Assembly (NCBI GenBank): GCA_900552645.1
Contig: USAN01000005.1
Location: forward strand, 62,001 to 126,000
DNA: 64,000 nucleotides
Direction: 5' to 3'
Origin: an uncultured Bacteroides sp.
GTDB taxonomy: Bacteria > Bacteroidota > Bacteroidia > Bacteroidales > Bacteroidaceae
The notes beneath the pieces were generated by a model. That model was not told the origin of the DNA and did not search any database. It was given only the letters and a program-made list of their open reading frames with translations. The number at the start of each line of letters is the position of its first letter. The first letter of the stretch is position 1. The translations under genes and the position numbers were made by a program. This document shows positions 28,856 through 36,808 of this stretch, one piece after another.

Positions 28856-28894
28856 ATAAAGTTCTAATTTTGCAATGTAAAATTAGAACTTTAT
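28856..28894 (+). promoter_or_regulatory. Perfect palindrome overlapping -7 box and start codon of DUF2023
   Basis: Sixteen-base perfect arms (28856-28871 and 28879-28894) with a 7-base loop. The left arm runs into a perfect -7 box TAATTTTG (28865-28872). The right arm covers the first two bases of the DUF2023 ATG. Transcripts from this box would be nearly leaderless. It could also act as a terminator hairpin for the GH106 operon. Confidence 0.55.
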
Positions 28895-29258
28895 GACAAC
28901 AAAAAAGATGATACCAGGCGAGATAAGAATTTTTCTAAATCATATATATGAATTCAAGAAAGGAGTACGTAATATGGTACTTTATACAATGAATCGTAAA
29001 CATGAACAATTTGCAATAAACCGACTTGAAAGTCAAGGCATATCATATATGATTCAGGAAGTGGGAGAAAATAAGATGAATCTTTTCTTTGGAAAGTCTG
29101 AATGTATGGAAACAATGAGGCACATTATAATACGTCCCCTTAATGAGCTTACTCCTGAAGAGGATTTTATTCTGGGCGCAATGTTAGGATATGACCTATG
29201 TCAGCAATGCAAAAGATTTTGTAATAAGAAAAAAGGCGCAATAAGGATTGCAGTTTGA
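28893..29258 (+). CDS. DUF2023 family protein
   Basis: 121 residues, no signal peptide and no membrane segment. The pattern IRIFLNHIYEFKKGVRNMVL, LESQGISYMIQEVG and LTPEEDFILGAMLGYDLCQQC fits the DUF2023 family of small Bacteroidetes proteins, for which no function is established. The C-terminus has a CxxCxxxC motif (CQQCKRFC) that could bind metal. The gene stands alone between a palindromic promoter and its own terminator, so it is probably a single transcript. Family assignment is from memory of the pattern. Confidence 0.72.
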   Translation: MTTKKMIPGEIRIFLNHIYEFKKGVRNMVLYTMNRKHEQFAINRLESQGISYMIQEVGENKMNLFFGKSECMETMRHIIIRPLNELTPEEDFILGAMLGYDLCQQCKRFCNKKKGAIRIAV

Positions 29259-29280
29259 TGCAATCCTTATTCTATTTTTA
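29240..29280 (+). terminator. Intrinsic terminator overlapping the DUF2023 stop
   Basis: Perfect 12-base arms AATAAGGATTGC and GCAATCCTTATT with an 8-base loop that contains the TGA stop, followed by CTATTTTTAT. The left arm is coding sequence. Confidence 0.87.
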
Positions 29281-29339
29281 TATAATCATTAATTTTATAA
29301 TGGTAAGGAATAATACTCAATTAGTTCATAAATCAAATA

Positions 29340-29615
29340 TTATTTATCATTGTAGTGTCCATAAGTAGATAATATCTTAACAGCCATTTGTTTATCTGAT
29401 ACATTATAAACTAACCTATGTTTTTCTGATATTCGTCTGGACCATTCTCCATCCATTATATTTCTTAACTCTTCCGGCTTTCCCTCCCCTACTTTGGGAT
29501 GATCCATTAGTTCACCTATTAACTCATTTACCTTTTTATATGCCTCAGGATCATTTTTTTCGAGTTTTTCCAAACCTTCTTCAGCATTTTCTGTCAATAT
29601 AATTCTATAGCTCAT
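29340..29615 (-). CDS. yoeB: YoeB/Txe-family mRNA interferase toxin, no antitoxin visible
   Basis: 91 residues, normal for the family. YoeB cuts mRNA in the ribosomal A site and is normally held inactive by a YefM-type antitoxin encoded just upstream. The match is clear: GEGKPEELRNIMDGEWSRR, SEKHRLVY and the terminal GHY. The residues that correspond to the E. coli active site are present: Glu48, Arg67 and His87-Tyr88. Upstream on the - strand I find no antitoxin frame; stops occur in all frames for about 300 bases. The toxin therefore looks orphan but catalytically intact. The promoter and first codons are duplicated 336 bases away. Confidence 0.85.
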   Translation of the reverse strand: MSYRIILTENAEEGLEKLEKNDPEAYKKVNELIGELMDHPKVGEGKPEELRNIMDGEWSRRISEKHRLVYNVSDKQMAVKILSTYGHYNDK

Positions 29616-29672
29616 AATTCATATTTTTTATTTTTCTTTTCTAAATAACATAACTATATTATAAAAGATTTA
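29599..29672 (-). repeat. Direct repeat copy 1 (yoeB promoter and start)
   Basis: About 74 bases that cover the first yoeB codons and upstream region. They align to 29936-30008 with one gap and roughly 84 per cent identity, including a shared ATAACATAACTA and ATTATAAAAGATTTA. Confidence 0.75.
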
Positions 29673-29935
29673 GCTAATGAAAATTATTGCTGTTGTATAT
29701 TGAAGTGTACTGAATTTAATTACGTTTTTTTCTTAAGACATAAAGCAGTTGACGGGTTATACTTATTATATCTAAACCGGTTTACATATTTCCATTACTT
29801 TAGTGAGCAGTGTAAAGTGTGAATGATGTGTGAATGATACGAGAGGAATATTCACACATAAACAATTAACTACCAGCACGTTGGAATTGTGACATTTGTG
29901 ACATTATATTTAATTATTAGTATGAAAGATGTAAT
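29673..29935. other. Non-coding stretch between the two yoeB promoter copies
   Basis: I see no gene on either strand. It has short tandem repeats: GTGTGAATGAT twice near 29818-29838 and TGTGACATT twice near 29888-29906. It may be the remains of a deleted gene, such as a second toxin or an antitoxin, but nothing recognisable is left. Confidence 0.4.
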
Positions 29936-30008
29936 ATATCTCTATGATTCATCATTCATGTTTTTTATTTTCATTTTTTAATAACATAACTACATTATAA
30001 AAGATTTA
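29936..30008 (-). repeat. Direct repeat copy 2 (yoeB promoter remnant)
   Basis: Homologous to 29599-29672. On the - strand the copy begins like yoeB (ATG, then codons for N-H-R-D-I-L against S-Y-R-I-I-L) and then loses all similarity, so it looks like the decayed 5' end of a second toxin gene. Confidence 0.65.
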
Positions 30009-30042
30009 TCCTCTATTATTTTTTATTTTCTTATTATCATTC

Positions 30043-30050
30043 TATATTTG
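30043..30050 (+). promoter_or_regulatory. -7 promoter box of the cobalamin operon
   Basis: TATATTTG matches TAnnTTTG exactly and ends about 20 bases before the riboswitch aptamer begins. Confidence 0.65.
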
Positions 30051-30065
30051 CACTGTTTTGTTCCG

Positions 30066-30250
30066 CATTACTTCCAACATTAAAGCGAGGTAACGGATGA
30101 AAAGGGAATCAGGTGAAAGTCCTGAACAGTCCCGCTGCTGTAAGCTCCATCAGTTTACGTTTACTTATCACTCACGCCACTGCCTATTTAACAAAGGTGG
30201 GAAGGCAAGTAAACAGGAGTAAGTCAGAAGACCTGCAAAACAAAAGTCAA
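30066..30250 (+). promoter_or_regulatory. Cobalamin riboswitch
   Basis: Two conserved aptamer segments are present: the core at 30104-30142 (GGAATCAGGTGAAAGTCC followed by TGAACAGTCCCGCTGCTGTA) and the B12 box GTCAGAAGACCTGC at 30223-30236. The variable peripheral stems lie between them. It precedes btuB by about 200 bases and should switch the whole uptake operon off when adenosylcobalamin is plentiful. A possible expression-platform pairing is GTTGCT near 30258 with AGCAAC near 30297. Confidence 0.95.
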
Positions 30251-30443
30251 CGCCGGTTGCTTTCGAGGAAAGAGCCACTGGAAGATGCAATAAGAACAGC
30301 AACATTTTAATAGTTAGTGTTTAACGGCAAACTTATTTATATTCCATATACATTATGTGTGTATAACAAGGATAAAATAATTGCACAAAACATTAGAATT
30401 ATTTTATAAGAGCATTAAGAATGAGAAATTCAAGCTATCAACA

Positions 30444-32453
30444 ATGAATAGAGATAAGCATATATTATATAGGCTGATACTACTTGGCACATGCCTTGTA
30501 ATGCTATTACCAATTGACTCGAAGGCACAATACGCGGGTGATACTATTACCGGTAGAGTACACAGTATAGAGGAGGTTACGGTGAAAGGGAGACGCTCGC
30601 CTCAATCAGTAACTGCAGGCTCACCACTTCAATCGCTTAAGAAAAGTGACATAGAGAAAATGGGTATCAGCGAGATAGCCGATGCCATACGTCATTTCTC
30701 GGGAATAAGCGTAAAGGATTATGGAGGAATAGGCGGACTGAAAACCGTTTCCGTACGTAGTTTAGGAGCACAGCACACAGGAGTTATTTATGATGGGATA
30801 GCAATAAGCGACTGCCAATCGGGCCAAGTTGACATTTCACGCTTTTCATTGGATAATCTATCATCTCTGGTATTGAATATAGGTCAGGGTAACAACATAT
30901 ATCAAAGTGCCAAGATGTTCGCCTCGGCCGGTACATTAAGTATAGAAAGTTCTATTCCTGAATTTAAAGGGAAATCTACTCATATCAACGCATCACTAAA
31001 GGCAGGTTCATATGGGTTGGTCAACCCATCTATGCTCTATTCACAAAAGATTACAGATAAAGTTAGCATGAGCGTCTATGCCAACTACCTTCGTGCTGAT
31101 GGAAACTATCCGTTCAAAATGTGGAATGACCAAACATTAATAGATTCAAAACGAAATAACAGTGACATAAATTCATTTCGAAGCGAAATTAATTTATATA
31201 CCTCTTTAACATCAAAACAAGATTTAAAGGTAAAGTTATATTTATTCGATTCTGAACGAGGATTGCCAGGAGGAGTAATTTACGATAATCCATACGCAGC
31301 CGAAAGATTATCTGACCGTAACTACTTTGGACAAATAAACTATGAAAATAGATTCTCATCTAAGTTAAAACTGCAACTAAGTGGCAAATTCAATTATTCA
31401 TGGAATAAGGATTACAATAATCAGTCATCAGGTATAACCGACGATCGTTTCACACAAAGAGAAAGTTATCTGTCGGCCGTTTTATGGAACAATCCCATAG
31501 AACACCTTTCATTCTCAGTGGCTCAAGATTTTAGTTATAATAATCTTTCTACTACATTGGTGGGATGTCAGTATCCGGAACGGTTTACATATCTTACTGC
31601 ATTAGCTGCCAATTATAATTCATCACGACTTAATGCCACCGCCTCATTGCTAAGCACGTACATTACAGAAAAGGTAGAAACCGGTGTAGCCTCTGCCGAC
31701 AGAAAGAAGCTTTCGCCATCTATAAGTGTATCGTGGCGTCCGTTCAATATTCCAATCAGACTTCGCGCATCTTACAAAGACATATTCCGTACACCTACAT
31801 TCAACGACTTGTACTATATGATAATGGGCAATTCCAAACTAAAGTCTGAAAGTACAAGACAGTTCAATTTTGGGACAACATTCGATATCTCTTCTGTTGG
31901 TATATTCAACTATATAACAATCTCTGCCGATGGATATTATAATATTGTAAAAGACAAGATAGTAGCGGTACCCACAATGTTTGTATGGAAAATGATGAAC
32001 CTCGGTAAAGTTGAGACTATAGGAGCCGATATAAACGTAGGATCCGAAATAAGATTAAGTAAGGAATATAGCCTTTACATCAATGGAACTTACAACTATA
32101 TGCAGGCAGAAGACATAACAAACAAAGATTCCAAGATTTGGAGGAACCAGATAATATATACACCTAAGCATTCCGGTTCGGGAGCATTAACACTACAAAA
32201 TCCTTATGTGAACATTTCTTATAACATGACATTCACATCCGAAAGGTATTCATTGGCACTTAATTCTCCAGAAAACAGAATAAAGCCGTATACCGACCAT
32301 AGCATATCGTTATCACACATATTTAAATGGAAAGACCAATCGTTAAGAATACAATTGGACGCACAGAACTTAAGTAACAAAAACTATGAGATAGTGCGTT
32401 TTTATCCTATGCCGGGACGCAATTATAAAATAACTATAAACTATAATTTATAA
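30444..32453 (+). CDS. btuB: BtuB-type TonB-dependent cobalamin receptor
   Basis: 669 residues from ATG 30444, which opens directly on a signal peptide; an in-frame TTG at 30381 would add 21 polar residues. The receptor moves corrinoids across the outer membrane using TonB energy. The TonB box/plug starts at IEEVTVKGRR and contains IRHFSGISVKDYGGIGGLKT and VRSLGAQHTGVIYDGIAI, typical of BtuB-like plugs; a 22-strand barrel follows and ends YKITINYNL. The riboswitch upstream and BtuGFCD downstream settle the role. Confidence 0.93.
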   Translation: MNRDKHILYRLILLGTCLVMLLPIDSKAQYAGDTITGRVHSIEEVTVKGRRSPQSVTAGSPLQSLKKSDIEKMGISEIADAIRHFSGISVKDYGGIGGLKTVSVRSLGAQHTGVIYDGIAISDCQSGQVDISRFSLDNLSSLVLNIGQGNNIYQSAKMFASAGTLSIESSIPEFKGKSTHINASLKAGSYGLVNPSMLYSQKITDKVSMSVYANYLRADGNYPFKMWNDQTLIDSKRNNSDINSFRSEINLYTSLTSKQDLKVKLYLFDSERGLPGGVIYDNPYAAERLSDRNYFGQINYENRFSSKLKLQLSGKFNYSWNKDYNNQSSGITDDRFTQRESYLSAVLWNNPIEHLSFSVAQDFSYNNLSTTLVGCQYPERFTYLTALAANYNSSRLNATASLLSTYITEKVETGVASADRKKLSPSISVSWRPFNIPIRLRASYKDIFRTPTFNDLYYMIMGNSKLKSESTRQFNFGTTFDISSVGIFNYITISADGYYNIVKDKIVAVPTMFVWKMMNLGKVETIGADINVGSEIRLSKEYSLYINGTYNYMQAEDITNKDSKIWRNQIIYTPKHSGSGALTLQNPYVNISYNMTFTSERYSLALNSPENRIKPYTDHSISLSHIFKWKDQSLRIQLDAQNLSNKNYEIVRFYPMPGRNYKITINYNL

Positions 32454-32457
32454 AAAG

Positions 32458-33552
32458 ATGAAAAAAACAACTTATTATTTGTCATTGATAGCTATTACAG
32501 CTATGACATTCACATCATGCAGTGATAATTCGGACGACCCACAACTTCCGTCAAAGCCAACAAAAACAGTAGGTGCGTATATTCTAAGCACAGGCAATTG
32601 GGGAGCAAATAACGGAAGTGTGCAAATGTTTGATGTAACCACAAAAACAGCAGGTGAAGATGCGTATAAAGCTGCCAATGGCAAAATTATAGGTGATGCA
32701 CAACACATGTGTATTTATGGTTCAAAATTATATGTTTCGTGTACATCTTCAGCGAAGATTGAAATATTAGACAAGAACTGTAAAATAATAAAGACTCTTA
32801 ATCTTACCAACTCGCAAAACCAAGCTATAAATCCCAGATATCTTGCATCAGGAGAAGGAAAGGTATTCTTTACTGCACAAGACGGAACTGTATCGGAAAT
32901 AGACACATTGAGCATGAACGTAACAAAGACTCTAAGTCTTGGTAATTATCCTGAAGCTCTTAGTTACGCAAATGGAAAGCTATATGTAAACCAGTCTTTG
33001 TATTATACCATGAAGGATGGCGGAAATACTATAAGCGTTGTAGATGTTGCTTCGTTCACAAAAACTAAGGATTTAACTGTACTTCTTAACCCATACAACC
33101 AAAGTGTAACTGGAGAAGACGGCTATGTATATTTCGTTTCAAACGGTAACTATGCAGGGAAAGACGGATTGCCCGAAAAAGACTGGGTATATCAGACTCT
33201 TCAAAAAATCAACCCAAATACAGACAAGGTGGAAGAAGTATGCAAAGCTACATTTATAGCTAATTATGGAACAAAGATGTATGTTATCTACTCTGAATAT
33301 TATTTACCCGATACACACTCAATATTCGTTTATGATTTAGAGAAAGGCACATCAACCCCACTTCCTATAGATTTGAAAAACTTCTCATACATAACAGGGA
33401 TAAACGCCGATCCAATTTCGGGTGAACTATATATCTCTGATTCTCCCTACAGCTCTCCTGGAGAAGTGAGTATATATAGTCCTACCGGAACTTTTATAAA
33501 GAAAGTTGACGCCGGATACTCACCTGCAGGTATCTTCTTCTTAACAAAATAA
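32458..33552 (+). CDS. btuG: BtuG-like surface cobalamin-binding lipoprotein
   Basis: 364 residues with lipobox T-S-C (Cys about 21). Repeats such as KLYVSCTSSAKIEILDKN, KVFFTAQDGTVSEIDTLS and KLYVNQSLYYTMKDGGN form a YncE-like seven-bladed beta-propeller. In Bacteroides the propeller BtuG sits on the cell surface, binds B12 very tightly and passes it to BtuB. The gene follows btuB by four bases under the same riboswitch, which supports that function. An ordinary YncE-like lipoprotein of other function is the alternative. Confidence 0.85.
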   Translation: MKKTTYYLSLIAITAMTFTSCSDNSDDPQLPSKPTKTVGAYILSTGNWGANNGSVQMFDVTTKTAGEDAYKAANGKIIGDAQHMCIYGSKLYVSCTSSAKIEILDKNCKIIKTLNLTNSQNQAINPRYLASGEGKVFFTAQDGTVSEIDTLSMNVTKTLSLGNYPEALSYANGKLYVNQSLYYTMKDGGNTISVVDVASFTKTKDLTVLLNPYNQSVTGEDGYVYFVSNGNYAGKDGLPEKDWVYQTLQKINPNTDKVEEVCKATFIANYGTKMYVIYSEYYLPDTHSIFVYDLEKGTSTPLPIDLKNFSYITGINADPISGELYISDSPYSSPGEVSIYSPTGTFIKKVDAGYSPAGIFFLTK

Positions 33553-33556
33553 GAAA

Positions 33557-34693
33557 ATGAGAAAATTTTTACTATCTGCCAATATAGTAACAATGGTCTT
33601 GCTTCTAACCGCTTGTGGCGGAAGGAGCAAGACTTCTTCTGTTCTGGAAACAGTGGATACTATACCAATGAAGTATGCCCGTAACATAATCTTAACGGAA
33701 TGCGAAGATTACAATCTGGCACAGTTACGCAATCCGTGGGATACTACAAAAATTCTACACCAATACATAATGGTGGAAAAGAATAAACCATTACCACAAA
33801 ATCTTCCCGAAGGAACTGTTATACGCACTCCTATATCTAAAGCAGTAATTTATTCTTCGGTACATTCAAGTTTGTTTAACGAACTTGGAGCATTCAATGC
33901 TATAGCAGGAGTATGCGATCTTAAATATATAAAGTTACCTAAAGTTCATGAAGGATGCAGAAATGGGAAAATAAAGGATTTGGGCGATGGAATGGCACCC
34001 GATATTGAGAAAATTATAGATCTGCACCCCGATGCAATACTCCTATCTCCTTTCGAGAATAGCGGAGGATATGGCCGAGTAGAAAAGCTAAACGTTCCAA
34101 TAATTGAATGTGCCGACTATATGGAAACATCTGCTCTGGGCCGTGCAGAATGGATGAAATTTTATGGAATGCTTACCGGAAAGAGCGCAGAAGCCGAAAG
34201 AATGTTTGGATCTGTAGAAAAAGAATATAATACGTTAGCGCAAAAAGCTTCAGCACAAAAAGATAAGCCAACAGTAATTTGCGAACTTAAAAGCAGCTCT
34301 ACATGGTATATACCAGGTGGAAACAGTACTACTGCCGGATTATATCGCGATGCAGGTGCCAATTATATATTCAGCTATCTTCCTAACAGTGGATCAGTTC
34401 CAATGGCATTCGAAGCAGTTTTGGACAAGGGACAAGAGGCCGATTTCTGGCTTATCAAATATAATCAAGCCAACGACAAGAGTTATAGCGAACTTAAAAG
34501 TGATTACTCCCCTTATTCGGCATTCAAAGCCTTTAAGGAGAAAAATATATACGGATGCAATACTGGAAAGGTATCATATTATGAAGAATCGCCGTTTCAT
34601 CCACACTTATTGCTAAAAGATTTTATAAAAATATTCCATCCGGAGCTTCTTGATGGATATGAATTAAAATATTTCAGTAAATTAGCAGACTAA
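33557..34693 (+). CDS. btuF: Cobalamin ABC transporter substrate-binding lipoprotein
   Basis: 378 residues with lipobox T-A-C. The two-lobe class III binding-protein fold joined by a long helix is suggested by NELGAFNAIAGVCD, PDIEKIIDLHPDAILLSP and the late block HPHLLLKDFIKIFHPEL. The N-terminal section of about 60 residues before the first lobe is longer than in E. coli BtuF. Four bases separate it from btuG and one from btuC. It should deliver corrinoid from the periplasm to the BtuCD permease. Iron-siderophore proteins share the fold; the riboswitch favours B12. Confidence 0.88.
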   Translation: MRKFLLSANIVTMVLLLTACGGRSKTSSVLETVDTIPMKYARNIILTECEDYNLAQLRNPWDTTKILHQYIMVEKNKPLPQNLPEGTVIRTPISKAVIYSSVHSSLFNELGAFNAIAGVCDLKYIKLPKVHEGCRNGKIKDLGDGMAPDIEKIIDLHPDAILLSPFENSGGYGRVEKLNVPIIECADYMETSALGRAEWMKFYGMLTGKSAEAERMFGSVEKEYNTLAQKASAQKDKPTVICELKSSSTWYIPGGNSTTAGLYRDAGANYIFSYLPNSGSVPMAFEAVLDKGQEADFWLIKYNQANDKSYSELKSDYSPYSAFKAFKEKNIYGCNTGKVSYYEESPFHPHLLLKDFIKIFHPELLDGYELKYFSKLAD

Positions 34694-34694
34694 T

Positions 34695-35726
34695 TTGGGA
34701 TATAAAGGTTTAAAATATTGCATTTTTCTGAGTTTGCTTATTATAGTACTTATAATTGCAAACCTTGTTTTCGGATCTGTAAAGATTCCGGCTAACGAAG
34801 TATGGAGTATCTTATTGGGCAATGAGAGTGAAAAGGCAAGCTGGACATATATTATATGGGAGGCACGTTTTCCTCAAGCTATAACTGCATTATTATGCGG
34901 ATCGGCTCTTGCAGCATCGGGATTAATGTTGCAAACAGCATTCAACAATCCTTTAGCAGGTCCTTCAATATTAGGAATAAATTCAGGAGCAAGTCTTGGA
35001 GTAGCACTTGTCATGCTGGCGGGTGGAGGTACTATTGCCGCAGGAACTTTTTCATTATCAGGATTCTTTTCTGTCATCCTTGGAGCATTTGCGGGTTCAA
35101 TGGTGGTAATGGGGCTCATACTTTTTTTCTCTACCCTTATAAAAAGTAATATAATGCTGCTCATTACCGGTATAATGATAGGCTACATTACGTCTTCTGC
35201 CATTTCTCTGCTTAATTTCTTTGCTACCGCCGAGGGTGTACATTCGTACATGATATGGGGAATGGGAAATTTCGGAGGAGTATCACTCAGTCAGTTGCCT
35301 TCGTTCAGCATAATTACTTTAGCGGGGCTTATTCTTACTATTATGATGATAAAGCCACTTAACGCACTACTGTTGGGAACAAGATATGCCGAGAATCTTG
35401 GAGTTAAAATAAAGAGAACTAGAAATCTCCTTTTAATTGCAACCGGATTACTTACGGCGGTAACCACCGCATTCTGCGGACCAATATCATTCATTGGATT
35501 GGCAGTTCCACACATAGCACGCCTCATGTTAGGCACCTCGAATCATAACTCTCTTATGCCAGTTACTCTATTATCCGGCAGTGCAATTGCATTACTTTGC
35601 AACCTTATATGTATACTACCCGGAGAGAGCGGAATAATACCATTGAACGCAGTAACTCCAATAATAGGAGCACCGGTAATTATATATGTAATTATAAACC
35701 AACGGAAAATTCAATATTTCAATTGA
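34695..35726 (+). CDS. btuC: Cobalamin ABC transporter permease
   Basis: 343 residues, FecCD/BtuC family with about ten hydrophobic segments. Motifs are RFPQAITALLCGSALAASGL near the start, NNPLAGPSILGINSGASLG, and FIGLAVPHIARLM, the coupling region that contacts the ATPase. Translation starts at TTG 34695, one base after the btuF stop; no ATG lies in a better position. The stop overlaps the btuD start. Confidence 0.93.
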   Translation: MGYKGLKYCIFLSLLIIVLIIANLVFGSVKIPANEVWSILLGNESEKASWTYIIWEARFPQAITALLCGSALAASGLMLQTAFNNPLAGPSILGINSGASLGVALVMLAGGGTIAAGTFSLSGFFSVILGAFAGSMVVMGLILFFSTLIKSNIMLLITGIMIGYITSSAISLLNFFATAEGVHSYMIWGMGNFGGVSLSQLPSFSIITLAGLILTIMMIKPLNALLLGTRYAENLGVKIKRTRNLLLIATGLLTAVTTAFCGPISFIGLAVPHIARLMLGTSNHNSLMPVTLLSGSAIALLCNLICILPGESGIIPLNAVTPIIGAPVIIYVIINQRKIQYFN

Positions 35727-36748
35727 TGGAAAAGAAGGCTATAATTACAGCAAATAATCTCAGTATAGGATATCGTTCGGGCAAGAAAGAGACTATAGTG
35801 CACAAGGGACTTGAATTTTCTCTTTTCCGTGGTGAGCTAACTTCCCTTCTAGGAGCAAACGGTATTGGAAAATCTACACTTTTACGTACCCTGTCGGCAT
35901 CGCAGGCAGTTATTGAAGGCAGTCTTTTCATCGATGGAAAATCAATAGATCAAATTAATGAGAAAGAAAAGTCACGAACAATTGGAGTAGTATTAACAGA
36001 CAAGACACAGGCAGGAGGACTTACTGTATACGAACTAGTGGCATTAGGGCGTCAGCCGCATACAGGCTTCTTCGGACGTCTTCACAAGAAAGATCATGAT
36101 ATAATAAAAAATGCCCTCTATCAAGTAGGTATAGAGCATAAAGAAAACAGCTACACAGCCGAACTATCCGACGGCGAACGTCAAAAAGTTATGATTGCAA
36201 AGGCATTAGTACAAGAATGTCCATTGATAATACTTGATGAACCTACCGCTTTTCTTGATGCAGTAAGTCGTATAGAAATAATGACTCTTCTTCATACACT
36301 TGCTACAGAACAAAACAAGGCAATACTCCTATCCACTCATGATATAGAGCAGGCCTTAGTTTTATCCGATCGTCTCTGGCTACTTTCGGAAGAAAATGGA
36401 CTACAATGCGGAGTAACGGAAGATATCATTATAAACAAAAGCATGGATGCACTTTTCATGCATGACAACATTAAATTCGATTATGACCATGGAGTCTATT
36501 ATCCTATTGTAAAAGGGAAGCGTGACATATCGGTAAAATGTTCAGACAGTACACTACTACACTGGACAGTAAATGCACTGAACCGCAATGGTTTCAAATG
36601 TATTATAGACAATCAGAACAAAGAAAGTTATTACAGCGTTTATATTAAAAACAAGAACGATTATTATTTGGAAGAGAGAGAAAAACAGATAAAATTCAAT
36701 ACCTTTGAATCGTTAATAAATTATTTGTCGACAGCTAACCCCGAATAA
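35726..36748 (+). CDS. btuD: Cobalamin ABC transporter ATPase with C-terminal extension
   Basis: 340 residues from ATG 35726, which shares one base with the btuC stop (TGATG). Walker A is GANGIGKST (43-51), signature LSDGE (147-151), Walker B LIILDEP (167-173) and the H-loop His205. The ATPase domain ends near residue 230. A further 110 residues follow, absent from E. coli BtuD (about 250 residues), with a possible small alpha-beta domain (DSTLLHWTVNALNRNGFKC). Its role is unknown. Upstream in-frame codons back to 35597 overlap btuC and are not used. Confidence 0.92.
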   Translation: MEKKAIITANNLSIGYRSGKKETIVHKGLEFSLFRGELTSLLGANGIGKSTLLRTLSASQAVIEGSLFIDGKSIDQINEKEKSRTIGVVLTDKTQAGGLTVYELVALGRQPHTGFFGRLHKKDHDIIKNALYQVGIEHKENSYTAELSDGERQKVMIAKALVQECPLIILDEPTAFLDAVSRIEIMTLLHTLATEQNKAILLSTHDIEQALVLSDRLWLLSEENGLQCGVTEDIIINKSMDALFMHDNIKFDYDHGVYYPIVKGKRDISVKCSDSTLLHWTVNALNRNGFKCIIDNQNKESYYSVYIKNKNDYYLEEREKQIKFNTFESLINYLSTANPE

Positions 36749-36808
36749 TTATATTCTATCAATTATTGGGAAAGCTCATTCTATTGATAACTTTATAATT
36801 TTATACTC

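Noticed and set aside
28893..29258. DUF2023 as the missing antitoxin of the YoeB toxin
   Set aside because: It is on the opposite strand, convergent, with its own terminator, and does not resemble YefM-type antitoxins.
29673..29935. Insertion sequence or MITE between the two direct repeats
   Set aside because: No transposase, terminal inverted repeats or target duplication is visible; the repeats are explained better by a toxin-gene promoter duplication.
30113..30310. Possible 65-codon gene upstream of btuB
   Set aside because: It lies within the cobalamin riboswitch aptamer and expression platform.
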